NCBI GenBank assembly: GCA_973895155.1
Contig: OZ316891.1
Span: 10,478,001-10,542,000 of the forward strand
Direction of reading: 5' to 3'
Length of the DNA stretch: 64,000 nucleotides
Source: Marsupella aquatica
Taxonomy: Eukaryota > Marchantiophyta
Shown here piece by piece: positions 35,078 through 46,188 of this stretch. How positions within the stretch are numbered: position 1 is the first letter of the stretch; each line of letters opens with the position of its first letter. The notes under the pieces are model-generated. The model did not search any database. It saw only the letters and a program-made list of their open reading frames with translations, and was not told the origin of the DNA. The translations under genes and the position numbers were made by a program.

Positions 35078-35776
35078 ATGGCACGGGCTGCTACTGCATG
35101 GCTGGATCCAAAGTTTGCCCATAAAGAGCACCTTCGCATGGATCCCCCTTGTTGTTTTGAATGTGATGAGGGAGGTACTGTTTTGTTCTGCGATGGGCCT
35201 TGCAGTCGTCATTTCCATTACTTAGTTGTTGGGCAGGATCCCGAGGAGCCTGATGGCCATGGGTCTGAGTGCACACGCATTGCCATTTCTAGAGGGCATG
35301 ATTGGGCCAAGGAATGGCTCTGTGAACTCTGCCAGCAGAACCGAGGTCGTTGCTTTGCTTGTGGACTACTTGGCCGAACCCTAAAGCCCACTACAGATGA
35401 GCCCCTTGTGGTTCAATGTGCACAAGATGATTGCTTTTCTTTCTATCACGTGGGTTGTCTGCGGACCATACTGAGGGCAAGGGAGTTGCCTCTCTTGGGG
35501 TATGCAGAGAACTTAGATGCACATCCCGCTGCTCTGATATGCCCAAGGCATTATTGTAATGTTTGCAAGGAGTATCGGGATGGCATCTGGGAATTTATCC
35601 AGTGTCGTAGGTGCCCTCGTGCGTGGTGTAGGGATGAGGGACCAGAGGCAGACAAACACCTCAAGAGAGGGGTGAAGGGTAGAGAAATGTGGGATATTGG
35701 ACCATGGCGTATGGTGTACTGCAATCGCCATGTCATTCCAGAGGGTTCTGAGGTGCCACCACATGATTTCAAATAG
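35078..35776 (+). CDS. EDM2-like multi-PHD zinc-finger protein carried by CACTA B
   Basis: This is an intact 232-residue frame. Residues about 24-45 carry the first PHD half (CCFECDEGGTVLFCDGPCSR, then HFH). About residues 80-130 carry CELCQQNRGRCFACGLLG, CAQDDCFSFYHVGC. About residues 150-185 carry CPRHYCNVCKEYRDG and FIQCRRCPRAWC. The end is WRMVYCNRHVIPEGSEVPP. The order and the distinctive pieces (CFACG-LG, FYH-C, CP-H-C-VC, CRRCP, YC-RH) match the atypical PHD array of plant EDM2, a nuclear chromatin reader that controls heterochromatin inside introns and transposons. Only the PHD module is present; the rest of EDM2 is absent. The uninterrupted frame next to a decayed tnp2 suggests selection or recent capture. 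Function in the transposon is inference. Confidence 0.8.
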   Translation: MARAATAWLDPKFAHKEHLRMDPPCCFECDEGGTVLFCDGPCSRHFHYLVVGQDPEEPDGHGSECTRIAISRGHDWAKEWLCELCQQNRGRCFACGLLGRTLKPTTDEPLVVQCAQDDCFSFYHVGCLRTILRARELPLLGYAENLDAHPAALICPRHYCNVCKEYRDGIWEFIQCRRCPRAWCRDEGPEADKHLKRGVKGREMWDIGPWRMVYCNRHVIPEGSEVPPHDFK

Positions 35777-36195
35777 ATCATAATTAAGCCTTCAGTTGTG
35801 TAGAAAACACTGCATAGTACAAAGTATACTGAAGTTAAAATGGGCTAAGGACTTATGGAAGTATACTGGACATAAAAAAAATGGACTAAAGGGGTACAGT
35901 GGAGCACCTGAGTTTTTGGTTGGATGAAAATGGAGTACTGTGTCAAGTTGGATTCAATGGACTAAGTTGAATTGGACTAAAGTAGGATGATTGTATGAAA
36001 TGGACTCAACTGTTTGATTGTATGAAAAGGACTAAATTGTCTGATTGTATGAAGTGGACTACACTGTCTAATGGACTAAACTCAAATGGACTAAACTGTG
36101 TGATTGTATGAAATAGTTGAATGCTAAATTGTTGCATGAAATTCATTGAAGCGTTTGGGTTGGATAAGCTATTGCTTCTTGTATTTGTTATAGTG

Positions 36196-36642
36196 ATGCC
36201 AAGGACGCGCAGCAGCTTGGGAGCTGACCTTGAAAGCAGAGCTGAGAGGCTACGCCTGAAGCTGAGTGGAATGAGGTTAGTGCCTGCCAGTTCTGCTGTG
36301 CAATGGGAGTATTCGCCTGTACATAGAGACACGTACAGTCGGCCCATTACTCTGGATGCTCCACCCTTGCCCATAGGTTTTTGTATTGTGGCAGTTGATA
36401 ATGGAGTGGTACAACCAGAGCAGATATGCTACTCTGCCTGTATCCACAGTTGTGAGGATTTTTGCCCAAAATTTCGAGTGCGCCCAGGGGATATATATAG
36501 GCGGGATGGATACAATAGGCTACAGAGGAGGTGTGCCTGTATAATATTCCACCATGATGAGCCAGTCTTGGGACCAGGGGTTGAGACTGTTTGCCCTAGA
36601 GTAGAGCAACACTTACTGGAGAAAGACCAGTATCAATTCTGA
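36196..36642 (+). CDS. small Cys-rich protein of CACTA B, unrecognised
   Basis: The 148-residue frame starts at an ATG directly behind a TTATAG splice-acceptor-like site. It has a basic N-terminus (MPRTRSSLGADLESRAERL), a Cys/His-containing core (CYSACIHSCEDFCPKF, RCACIIFHHDE, VCPRVEQHL) and no hydrophobic segment. The Cys spacing might bind zinc, but I recognise no family. It lies between the PHD gene and tnp2 in the same orientation, so it may be cargo of B or an extra exon of the PHD gene. Confidence 0.5.
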   Translation: MPRTRSSLGADLESRAERLRLKLSGMRLVPASSAVQWEYSPVHRDTYSRPITLDAPPLPIGFCIVAVDNGVVQPEQICYSACIHSCEDFCPKFRVRPGDIYRRDGYNRLQRRCACIIFHHDEPVLGPGVETVCPRVEQHLLEKDQYQF

Positions 36643-37618
36643 TTGTATGATGACTGTTAAGAGTGTCAGTGGCAAACATGTGAAGAGCCTGAATGGAGAT
36701 ACATAACAAAAAAACTAAAAAACATCACACTGACCTGAGCAAGACCTAAAATCCACCCAAGGTCTTAAAATTTTTGTTGTCCCTTTTCAGGGATCTGGCC
36801 ATAAGAAGGCAAACTTCACTTAATGTCTTTCAAGTATTGTAGTATAATTGCCTTTCTAAACCCACAGCCTTAAGAACGCTCTCAACCCGGGTCTCTGAAC
36901 TTTCTCAAATTTTCTCATTTTTGATAATTTTGAAGACTGAGTGTGTATTTCATTCTTACTACTGCACAAAAACACTATATGTTTAATTAAATATGTACAT
37001 TACATGAAACCCTTCTGGAATCTATTCTAGTACCTGCCCACAACAAACTGCCTTGATGAAGAGGATCATTTCAACAAATGAATTCAAAAGACAAAGAATG
37101 AAGGAGGGGATTGTTGGACATTATGATTAATGTTTGTTATTGTACTCACTGTTTTGAAGGGTCCAAGATTGCTGACTACTGTGAACACCCTTGCCCTAAA
37201 TCTGGTTGAGGTAGGCCTTTATTTGGTTTTGTAAACTTTTGTCATTTTGATTTGTACAATTCAGGTCTCCTTCAAATACCCAATGCCACTTACAATATGA
37301 AATGAGATTAGGTAACGTACACCCAAGTAAATAATTTCTGATCAAGTTGCTAATATGTCATCTGTTTACCTGTTGCTGGCATGCATGAACTATTCTATTG
37401 GCAAACGGGGCTAAAGTGGGAGTTGCCTTTACCTCAGTTGGAGTCCAGTACCTCAAATGTATGTCTAATTCTTCACTTGTGCACACATTTGCTTCACATG
37501 ACGCTCTAGAAGATGGTATGGAAGGGTTTTGGAGTTGTCTAGAACAATTAATATGCTCTGCAAGATGTCAAAGAAGAAAGATGTGCAACTGTGTTTTTGA
37601 TTAGGTAGTGCTGCAATC
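36643..37618. other. intergenic within CACTA B
   Basis: No coding signal is seen. The 3' end holds a splice-acceptor-like TTGATTAG at about 37604 upstream of the tnp2 start. Confidence 0.4.
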
Positions 37619-40600
37619 ATGGCTTCTTCTAGCCAGGTTGGGTCACATAACACTGCATATACAATAGAGGCAGACAACCTGAGAAGTTTACCTCTTTCCC
37701 ATCCACGTCAAATACAACGTCGTGATGATAACTTATGGGCTCGGGAACAGACAACTTGCTCTGGTAGTGCTGATCATAGAATGTATTGCTCTTGCATGGA
37801 ATGCAAAGGGATTGTTAAGACTACTCGAAAGACCAGTCGATAACATCTTCTTAAATATGGCCGCTACCCTGCCTGTCGAGTGTGGATAGGAGAGGGTGAA
37901 GACTCTTCTGATGAGGAGTGGAGATCCAATTACATCTGTAACTCTGGTCCAGAGGCACTGAGGGCAGGAATGTCTCGAGAGGCATTCCACTCAGGCCAGC
38001 CATCAATAGATGTTGAAGAGCAGGTCAGAGTTTTACTTCAGGAGACATTGGCAAGAGCTTCTGAAGAGTCTGACGAATATGTGGATAATGATCCTCCTTT
38101 TGATATAGATTCAATGTTTCAAAATGATGAGAATGAGGCAGATCCACCCTCTGCTGAGACCAGGGCTGAGGACACACCTACAGCGCGCAGGGCATCCTGT
38201 AAATCCTGTCCCTCTGCAAGGGTCTTTACAAGAAGCCATGAAACCCTTATTTCCAGTCAGTAAGATAGATGTAGTTTCCTTCATGTTGTTGTTTTTAAAC
38301 ATCTGTCACAACAATAGGTTCTCGAACACGGGAGTGAATGCCATGCTGTCTTTGTTGACTGAGCATGGAATGCCAACAGAGCACACTCTCCCTAAAAACC
38401 TATATGCTGCAAAACAATTACTGAGAAAATTGGGTTTAGACTATGAGAGAATCCCAGTCTGTGAGAATGGATGTATGTTACTTAGAAATGAGACTGCAGA
38501 GTTGGACAATTGTTCCAAGTGTAATCAGCCAAAGATGAAGTTAGTGGGGAATTCTTTACAGCCTGTGAAGGTCTTGAGATATTTCTCTATAATCCCTCGA
38601 TTGAAGAGATTGTATGCCACTAAGGGTACATCTAAGCTAATGACTTGGCATCATGAGAACAAGAGCAAGGACAACATGGTCCGACATCCAGCAGATTCAA
38701 AGGCATGGAAACATGTGGACACAGAGATCGACCCTGCTTTTGCTGCTGAGCCAAGGAATGTGCGAATGGGATTGGCACTTGATGGGGTAAATCCATTTGG
38801 GAATAATTCTACTGCCTGGTCTACATGGCCAATCCTATTGTTGAATTATAATATCCCTCCTTGGCTTTCCACAAAGAAGTTTTTTGTCATGCTGGCTCTT
38901 CTAATTCCAGGTCCTGTGTCTGTAAGCGAGGAACAATTTGATGTATACATGGCTCCACTTGTGGATGATCTTGAGAGATTATGGTCAGAAGGAGTGGATT
39001 GTTTTGATGTTCTACCAAGGCTAGGATTGCAACAAGAGTTCAAGCTAAGGGCTTCAGTATTGTGGACAATCAATGATTATCCTGCATATGGATTAGTCTC
39101 TGGCCAACAACATGCAGGGTACAAAGGATGTGTGGTTTGTGGGCCAAATTGTGTGGCACATGGTTCAAAACAGTTGGGCAAGTTACTGTTTGCTGGCCAT
39201 CGTCGTTGGTTACCACAGAGACACTATTTTTGCACAGAGGAAGTGGCAAAATACTTTAATGGTGAGGTAGAGGCACGAGCTGCACCGTGTAGAGTGTCCA
39301 GCTCTGATAGGAAACGTTGGGGAGAAAAGGCCGCTAAATATGTGGAGAAGAAACCAGGGAATGCGCTGGATGATGAAAACTCTCCAGTAAAGAAGAATGG
39401 AGTGAAGAGGGTTACTGGATTATACAAGCTGCCGTACTGGAGTGTAAGTATCCGGTTTCCCATATTGAATCCCTCAGTGTGTATTAATGTTAAGTAGCAA
39501 AGAGTAACATTTCTTATTTTAACTTAGTTTGTACTGAACTGTGCGTCCAATGCAGAAACTTCTCATCAACCATTGTTTGGATCCCATGCACTGTGAGAAA
39601 AATCTTGCACACAACATTGTGCACACTATTTTGGGGACAAAGGATACTCCTTCTGTTCGAGAAGACATAAAAGCATGGACGTGCGGGAACACTTGTGGCT
39701 GGTTCCAAATCCAGATCCAAAAAAAGATTCAAAGATCATGCCGCCAGCCCCATACTGCCTCAGTAAGACAGAGAAGACTAAGTTCTTAGAGGTATTGTTG
39801 ACCTTTAAAGGGCCCACTGGTTTCAGCAGTTCTCTGGCTAAATGTGTCACAGTTAAGAAGAAGTTATCAGGGCTGAAATCTCACGATTTCCATCACCTCA
39901 TGCAACAAATCCTTCCATTGGCAACAATGGGATTACTTGATGAAGGTGTTCGGTTGGCCATAGCCAGAGTGAGCAATGTGTGGCGTACCATCTGTGCCAA
40001 GTTTGGGATCCCTCACAGTACGACTCTGTGATGATGGATGTTGCATTCACACTCTTCCTTATGGAAATTCATTTCCCACCAAGCTTCTTTGATGTCATGA
40101 CCCATCTGTTGATTCATCTGGTTCAGGAACTAGACATCTGTGGTCCAGTGAACATTAGATGGATGTACCCAATAGAAAGATATCTAAAGACCTTGAAGGG
40201 TTATGTTCGAAATAAGGCACGTCCAGAGGCTTCTATGGCTGAAGGCTATCTTCTGGATGAATCTTTAGGATTCCTTTCTGAATACATGATCGATGTTAAG
40301 GGGACAGGAATGACAACATGGGACTTGGAGGAGAATCCTGGTGTTGCAGGCATTGTCTTGGAAGGAGCTGGAAAACAAATCACCTTGGAGTGGAATGATA
40401 TGATAGCTATGCATCATTACATACTGGAGAATGAAGAGCTGGTGGAACCATGGTATAGGTATGAGCATGCATGGTTTATATTGTTAAGTTCTTTGTTGTT
40501 TATTATTAAACATAATTGAGTTTTGAGCAGAAATTGTGTGGGCCTAGGAGCTGACTATCATTCTTGCCATGCAGGGTTTATGATGATCAAAAGGAGGCAG

Positions 40601-41415
40601 TTACCAAGCACAGAGCAAATTTCCAGAAAGAATGGATGAAGAATCCAAGAAATCAGAGGAATCCTGTGCCTTATCCCTCTGATTTGGATGAGTTGCCTCT
40701 TTTTAGAGAATGGTTTGAAGTGACAATTAGAAGGCATAATTTTGAGAATGAGTTTGAACGAATGGTGTTGGCAGCGTATAGTGTACCACCTAGTCTGAAG
40801 GCACTGCGGTACAGGGCCTGCAGAGCCTATGGGCACCATTGGAGGACCATTCCATCACTAGGTTCCTTGATTGATTGTGACTCATCTGGGTTCAAGACTT
40901 TTGATTCTGGGATGGCTTGTACATTCACTGAGAAGCGGGTCATTAGGCCAGGGGCAACAGTAGATGAATCTGTACAATATGTGGGGGTGTTGACAGACAT
41001 CTTAGTGTTGAACTATAGGCCTCTGATAAAGGAAGTGGTCCTTTTCAAAGGAAGGTGGGCAAACCCATCTTGGACTCCCAAAGCCACTGCAAGTATGAGA
41101 TATGATGCGTCTGGATTGTGGCAAGTAAATTTTCAGAAGGAGTTGGGTGCTTCCAAGAAAATGGACTATGTATTGCCATGACAGATAGAACAAGTGTTTT
41201 TTTACCCAAATGATAAGGGGATTGCATGGAGGACAATCCTCCACAAGGAATCCAGGTCTACAAGGGTGTTGGGTGATTACATGGAAGTTGATTTCCATGA
41301 TACTATGGATGACAATGCTAAGTTTCATATAGAGTTGGCAGAAGCCTGTACAACTAGACAGGAGCCTGGACCAAGTACTACAGACAAAGGAAAAAGGAAG
41401 TATAAAAGGAAATGA
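37619..41415 (+). pseudogene. CACTA tnp2 transposase of element B, degenerate
   Basis: The ATG at 37619 opens the N-terminal segment with its Cys pair (MYCSCMECKG), an in-frame TAA at 37841-37843 and then HLLKYGRYPACRVW. After a frame change near 38200 the main domain runs through 38220-39442: CENGCMLLRNET, CSKCNQPK, YFSIIPRLKRLY, DSKAWKHVDTEI, VRMGLALDGVNPF, WPILLLNYNIPPWLSTKK, LWTINDYPAYG, GYKGCVVCG. The next exon at 39556 reads KLLINHCLDPMHCEKN. Frameshifts lie near 39675 and 40000. DUF4218 follows (PPSFFDVMTHLLIHL; WMYPIERYLKTLKGYVRN). After an intron at about 40459-40575, DUF4216 follows (VLFKGRWAN; QVFFYPNDKGIAW), with an in-frame TGA at 41179-41181. This would be the transposase that moved B; this copy is dead. 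Confidence 0.85.
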
Positions 41416-41498
41416 ATGGTTTGAAGATACTGTACAGTCCGGTTTCATTTAGTTGGGAGTGGGATCATACTAACATGGCATGCCATAGTCTAGCAGTG

Positions 41499-44400
41499 AA
41501 TGCAGCGAATACCTCCATATGAGGAGGAACGAAATAAGAAGGTAGCAGACAACAATAAAAAATTTAGGGAGATATTTGGAGAAAATTTCAATTTCATGTG
41601 AGTATAATCTTGCATGTTGTTTTGAATGTGCAAAGATGTGTTAATATTGCTCATCAACAATATGAGTTGGTTTTTGGTACTTGTCATTCATTCATTGATA
41701 TTCTCTGATGTAGATTGGGTGCAACACAGACCGTAGGGCGCAAGAAGGAAACAAGTGCACGTCAAACTCCTAGAAGTGAGGTTACCACACAGAGGAGACA
41801 GAGCTCCAGACTATCAAGAATTGCCTCAGTGATTATGGCAGAGTCTGGTGATGAGGGCTCTGAATCAGATTATGACACTGATGCTGAGTACAGTGAAGAT
41901 GAGAAACCAGAAAGTTCATCCAATGTGAGATTCCTATTACATTTCACCAACATTATGAGGAAACTATAGACATTGGTAATGATTCTGTTTAATAACATTG
42001 GTTTTAATTTGATCTAGACAGGAACATCTGCAACCTCCATCTAAGAGCTTGGCAGATGCAAAAGAAACCCCTACAAAGGTTGGACCTTCCATGAGTGGCA
42101 TGGTGCAATGTTACAAAGACCCTGTGACCAGCTAGTTGAATGTAAGTAATTTCAAAGATTTTTAATGTATTTTTCAATGTTGATCTATATGAATGTTGGA
42201 TTCATAACTCCAGTGGTTTGCATGTGTATAGTGGTGGTTCCATCAACATCAATTGGGAAATCTGGACACTCTGCCGTAATGACATCCAGTCAGGGTTCAG
42301 GTAAGTCAAATTCAATGAAACGTCCTCCTATTATATTATAATATTTCTTCTCCCTCATTTTCCAATTGTGGATGATCAATATTGGATGCTCATTGTGTAT
42401 GTAGAGGGAAGAAAGACTGCAACAGAGCAACGCAGGGAATCTAGGCAAGCCAAAAAACAATTCCAGAGAACCGGTAGTGCAAGAAGGGCTGACAATAAGA
42501 AGGGAAAATTGATAACGGTAAGATTTTCATTGCACATTTCACATTTGTGGCCTACAGTTTGTGTACTCAGAAGCAATTGGGTGTTTGTTTCATTCCCAAT
42601 GTTGATGACTATCATTTGTGGTGTTTTTTTAGATTCATGACAATGATATTGATGATTCTTATCCTAATAAACCATATTGGATGGAGGAGCTACGTGCCAA
42701 TGTCTTGAGGCTTTTTGATGTATCAGAACCTGATTGGAACAAACAAGATCCAAACATAATTGAGGATGTGCAAAATTGATGAAGGCAGATTGGGAGTATC
42801 CAGATAAGCAGTCAGTGTCTGACAAGAAATTTATTAGTCACTGTCGAACGTTATTGAAAAGAGAATGTCACAAACTAAATACTTATTGGAAGGATGTATG
42901 TAAACGTGATCGCTCCAAACCAGGACCTCAATATGTTGACCCATTGAAATGGGCACGACTGGTGGATCATTTTGATAGTCTTGCTTTGATTGCAAGGAGT
43001 GCTGTGATGAAAGCAAGGAGGGCAGAAGTGATGAACAAAGAGCATTTTGGAAGAGGAGGGGCTGCTGGAGCAGAAAAAAGATTGGTAAGAATCTTCATAT
43101 GGTCCATCTCATTGCAGGTCTAGACTGTTGGGTATTTACTCTTACGTCTAGGTTAGGTATGACGTGGTTGGTACAACAACGTGGGTTGGTACAACTATGT
43201 GGTTAGGTACAACTACGTGATTAGGTACAACTATGTGGTTAGGTACAACTACGTGATTAGGTACAACTATGTGGTTAGGTACAACTACGTGATTAGGTAC
43301 AACTATGTGGTTAGGTACAACTAAGTTGCACACTATATCATAAGAGGCATGTGTGCTTGGAGAGGTAGGACCAAGGCTCATTGTTATGGAGCCACTTGAG
43401 AGATAGAGAGAGCTTACACTGTGGAGACTTGGTATAGCCGACGGGCTTAGAGTTCAGTAAAGCTCTCTTGTGTGTTCCCGTGGACGTAGCCTCAAGGAGG
43501 TGAACCACGTATCTCTTGTGTCGACTATTGTGCGTTGGATGGTTCATGGGCTTGTCGTTGCGATCGTCATCTATGCTCAACATAGACTGTCATTTGAATT
43601 GAAGTGTTTATCTAGTATAGGAATAAACAATGATATGATGAGTTCTCATTAATATTCCAATTGCTTTGAATATGATTATGTGTTTCCAGAAAGCAAAAAG
43701 AATGACGAGCCCTGTTATATCAAAACTTGTGTCTAGTAGTCCAGTCCCCCCAATGCAGATCAGTCCATCTATGGGCAGTGGTGAACATCGAGGCAGCAGT
43801 TTTGTTGGAATTGGATCTGCACATGGATCAGCGATATGTAATGAAAACCTCTGTATATATTCAATTTTGATTATCAGTTATCCATGATGTTCAAATTATC
43901 ATTAATGATTGACATTGTATGGTGTGTTTATGTATGTAGACTCCACTGTCCAGGGAAACTACAATTGAGGAACCAGCTCGATTACTCAAGCTTGAATAGT
44001 CTGTGGAGAATTTAACCAAGCTTGAATTCAAAGTGGACAATTTGACATCTATGATGACTTCTTTCATTGCACAAAATCAACAGAATCAGTTCCATATGCA
44101 ATTATCAAATGCAATTGCTACTAAGGTGGTGGTTGAGCCTAAAGGTAGTAGCAGGAAACGTTCTCTTACTTTCTCAGGTGATGGTGATGGTAAGAACATA
44201 CAAACTTATACTCTAAATATATTACATATGCAATAGTTTATTTTTCAATTTAGAATGAAGTTTTCTAAGCATTTATTGTTTGGTTTTGTGGTAGCTTCTT
44301 CAGGGGAGAATCCTATATCACAACAAGAGAAATCAGATACTTTAACAAGGCAGAAGCCAAAGCCAAGTATGGGAGAAGCAAATTTGGGAGCACTGCAGGA

Positions 44401-44960
44401 ACCTTGCGTTGTACAAAGTAGCATTGGTAATGGTGAGAGTGATGAGATTGCTGTCACAGATGAACAGATAGTGTCAAATGCAATTCAGGAACAAGAGGCT
44501 ACACCACCTAGGCCTTCAAAGAGATTCAAGAAATCAACCCCTATCACTATCTCACCTAGTGAACGAGGACCAGTTCTCTCCCCAAATCCAGCAGCAAAGG
44601 TGAATTTGTTTTCAGTTGGCTTATGTTCTTAAATTGATGATATGCCCAAATCAGTACTACAAGACAGTATTTTGTCCTAACAATTTTGTGTGGCAGTTTT
44701 CAAAAGGAGATGTTGTAGAAGTACGAAGCGTTGTGGATCGCTCTACAGTTATTGCTAGAGGTGAAGTGACAGGGTTACCAGGAGAGGATAAATTTCATTG
44801 TGTCATGATTGAGAGTCCTTGGGTGCGAGTATCAGTTAAGGCAGTGTATTGTGGTGATGCAGCATTACCAATGCCCAACAAAGAAGAGAAACAACTTTGC
44901 TTACAGAATGTGTTAGGAATGAATACATTGTGGAATGCTAGGTTCCTTCGGAAGTGTTGA
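41499..44960 (+). CDS. second gene of CACTA B (Ptta/TNP1-type En/Spm protein), exon mosaic
   Basis: A chain of short exons is supported by GT-AG borders: about 41499-41600 (YEEERNKKVADNNKKF), 41715-41923 (basic, then acidic SDYDTDAEYSEDE), small pieces at 42010-42520, 42634-43083 (PYWMEELRANVLRLF; FISHCRTLLKRECHKLNTYW), about 43688-43840, 43940-44190 (Gln/Asn-rich helix), 44290-44600 and 44697-44960. The 42634-43083 part resembles the plant Ptta/En-Spm transposase family. The last exon (GDVVEVRSVVDRSTVIARG; VTGLPGEDKFHCVMIE) resembles the TNP1/En-Spm C-terminal domain. Such proteins bind the subterminal repeats. The solo LTR at 43126-43582 lies wholly in one intron (about 43084-43687). A TGA at 42777 suggests damage or a missed splice. 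Exon limits are approximate. Confidence 0.55.
43126..43582 (+). repeat. solo LTR with TSD TAGAC
   Basis: It begins TGTTGGGTATTTACTC and ends TATGCTCAACA, so the ends themselves are TGTTG...CAACA. The 5-bp duplication TAGAC is at 43121-43125 and 43583-43587. Length is 457 bp. Positions 43165-43325 are an expanded 18-bp minisatellite (GGTACAACTACGTGATTA / GGTACAACTATGTGGTTA alternating). No coding sequence or second LTR is nearby. Confidence 0.92.
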
Positions 44961-45061
44961 ACATTTTCTCTGATCATGTAGACCAGAGATTTTTGAATAT
45001 TTTGGTTACCATTGTTTCACTCATGGAGTGAAAAATGTGTACTTTCTATCACTTCATCATA

Positions 45062-45208
45062 AAGACTTCTGTTTTTTCAATTGTTCTATACTAGAGCTTG
45101 TGAATGTTGGAATGTGAATTTCTGAATACAATGATGACTTCTGTTTTTTCAATTATTCTATATTAGAGCTTGTGAATGTTGGAGTGTGAATTTCTAAATA
45201 CAATGATG
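45062..45208 (+). repeat. ~73-bp tandem duplication behind the second gene of B
   Basis: The unit beginning GACTTCTGTTTTTTCAATT and ending TACAATGAT is present twice in a row with few differences. Confidence 0.8.
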
Positions 45209-45299
45209 ATGCGCAAAGTGATATCTTTGTTAGGGATTTAAGTGGATTCATTGTATGTGATTTTGAATATAACTATGAGCTCTTCTTAGATACATCCCA

Positions 45300-45475
45300 T
45301 ATGACATTATTTAAAAACACTCTGTATGACACCCTCAATGACACCATATATGACACCATGTATGACACCCTCAATGACACCCTGTATGACACCCTCAATG
45401 ACACCCTATATGACACCCTGTATGATACCCTCAATGACACTCTCAATGACACCTTGTATGATACCCTCAATGACC
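45300..45475 (+). repeat. right subterminal array of CACTA B, part left of element C
   Basis: TGTATGACACC and CTCAATGACACC units alternate about a dozen times. The array stops at CAATGACC (45468-45475), where element C begins, and continues at 56995-57080 with the same units. Confidence 0.9.
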
Positions 45476-45610
45476 GGGTATGATAGCCATGACAGAAAAC
45501 AGAAAACAGAAAACCTGTTACCAGGGGTTTATTTTCTGTTAACAGGGAAATTGTACCTGTTACCAGTAAGCTTGTCCCTGTTACCAGTTTTGCCTGAACC
45601 ATAACGTGCA
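45476..45610. repeat. left terminal region of element C
   Basis: GACAGAAAACAGAAAACAG is followed by three CTGTTACCAG-type motifs. The mirror arrangement (ACTGGTAACAG, then CTGTTATCTGTTTGCTGTC) occupies 56900-56994. This is the best evidence for the inverted ends of C. Confidence 0.75.
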
Positions 45611-46188
45611 TATCCACCACTCTAAGGTGCATATCCACCACTCTAATGGCATAATTTTTCGGGGGGCAATAAAGTTTAAAACAAACAATTATTTTATGCC
45701 ATCCGATGGATGAAGTGTACTATCAATCCTCCATTGACACAACAATTTATTGTAGAAGATAAAAAACATGGTATTAGGAGTGTGCCTAAAGAAACATTCA
45801 TGCAAATTCATCTATTTTCATCGCCAAATAGTGACCCTTAGAGTGGGACCCACCATAGCACATGTCAATCGTGGAGTCCAAATCAACCCAATCTAAAGGA
45901 GTTGATTAAATGGACCTTGTAACGTCACAAACAAATGACAAATCACATCCTCGAGGCTTTGAAGACAGTAGACAATTTAATCAACTTACACATTTTAAAT
46001 AAAACAAGAGGTCATTCTTCCACAATGCACGTACATAATGAAGCAATGAATATCCAGTTTCCTAGAACCAGCGCCTTGCGCTAACCAACAAAGTCTCAAT
46101 AAAACAACTAAAATATCCGTTGGAAAAAGACAAAATAGGGAATAATCGTTATATTGAACGACGACCTATTGGGCAGTTTCAATCTCTC

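Noticed and set aside
43148-43381. ORF with repeated NHIVVP units
   Set aside because: It is produced by the 18-bp minisatellite of the solo LTR.
45301-45641. ORFs of repeated MTPxMTP / DTLNDTLYDT and VSLRVSY units
   Set aside because: All three frames of a short DNA repeat are open. This is the subterminal array of CACTA B, not a protein.
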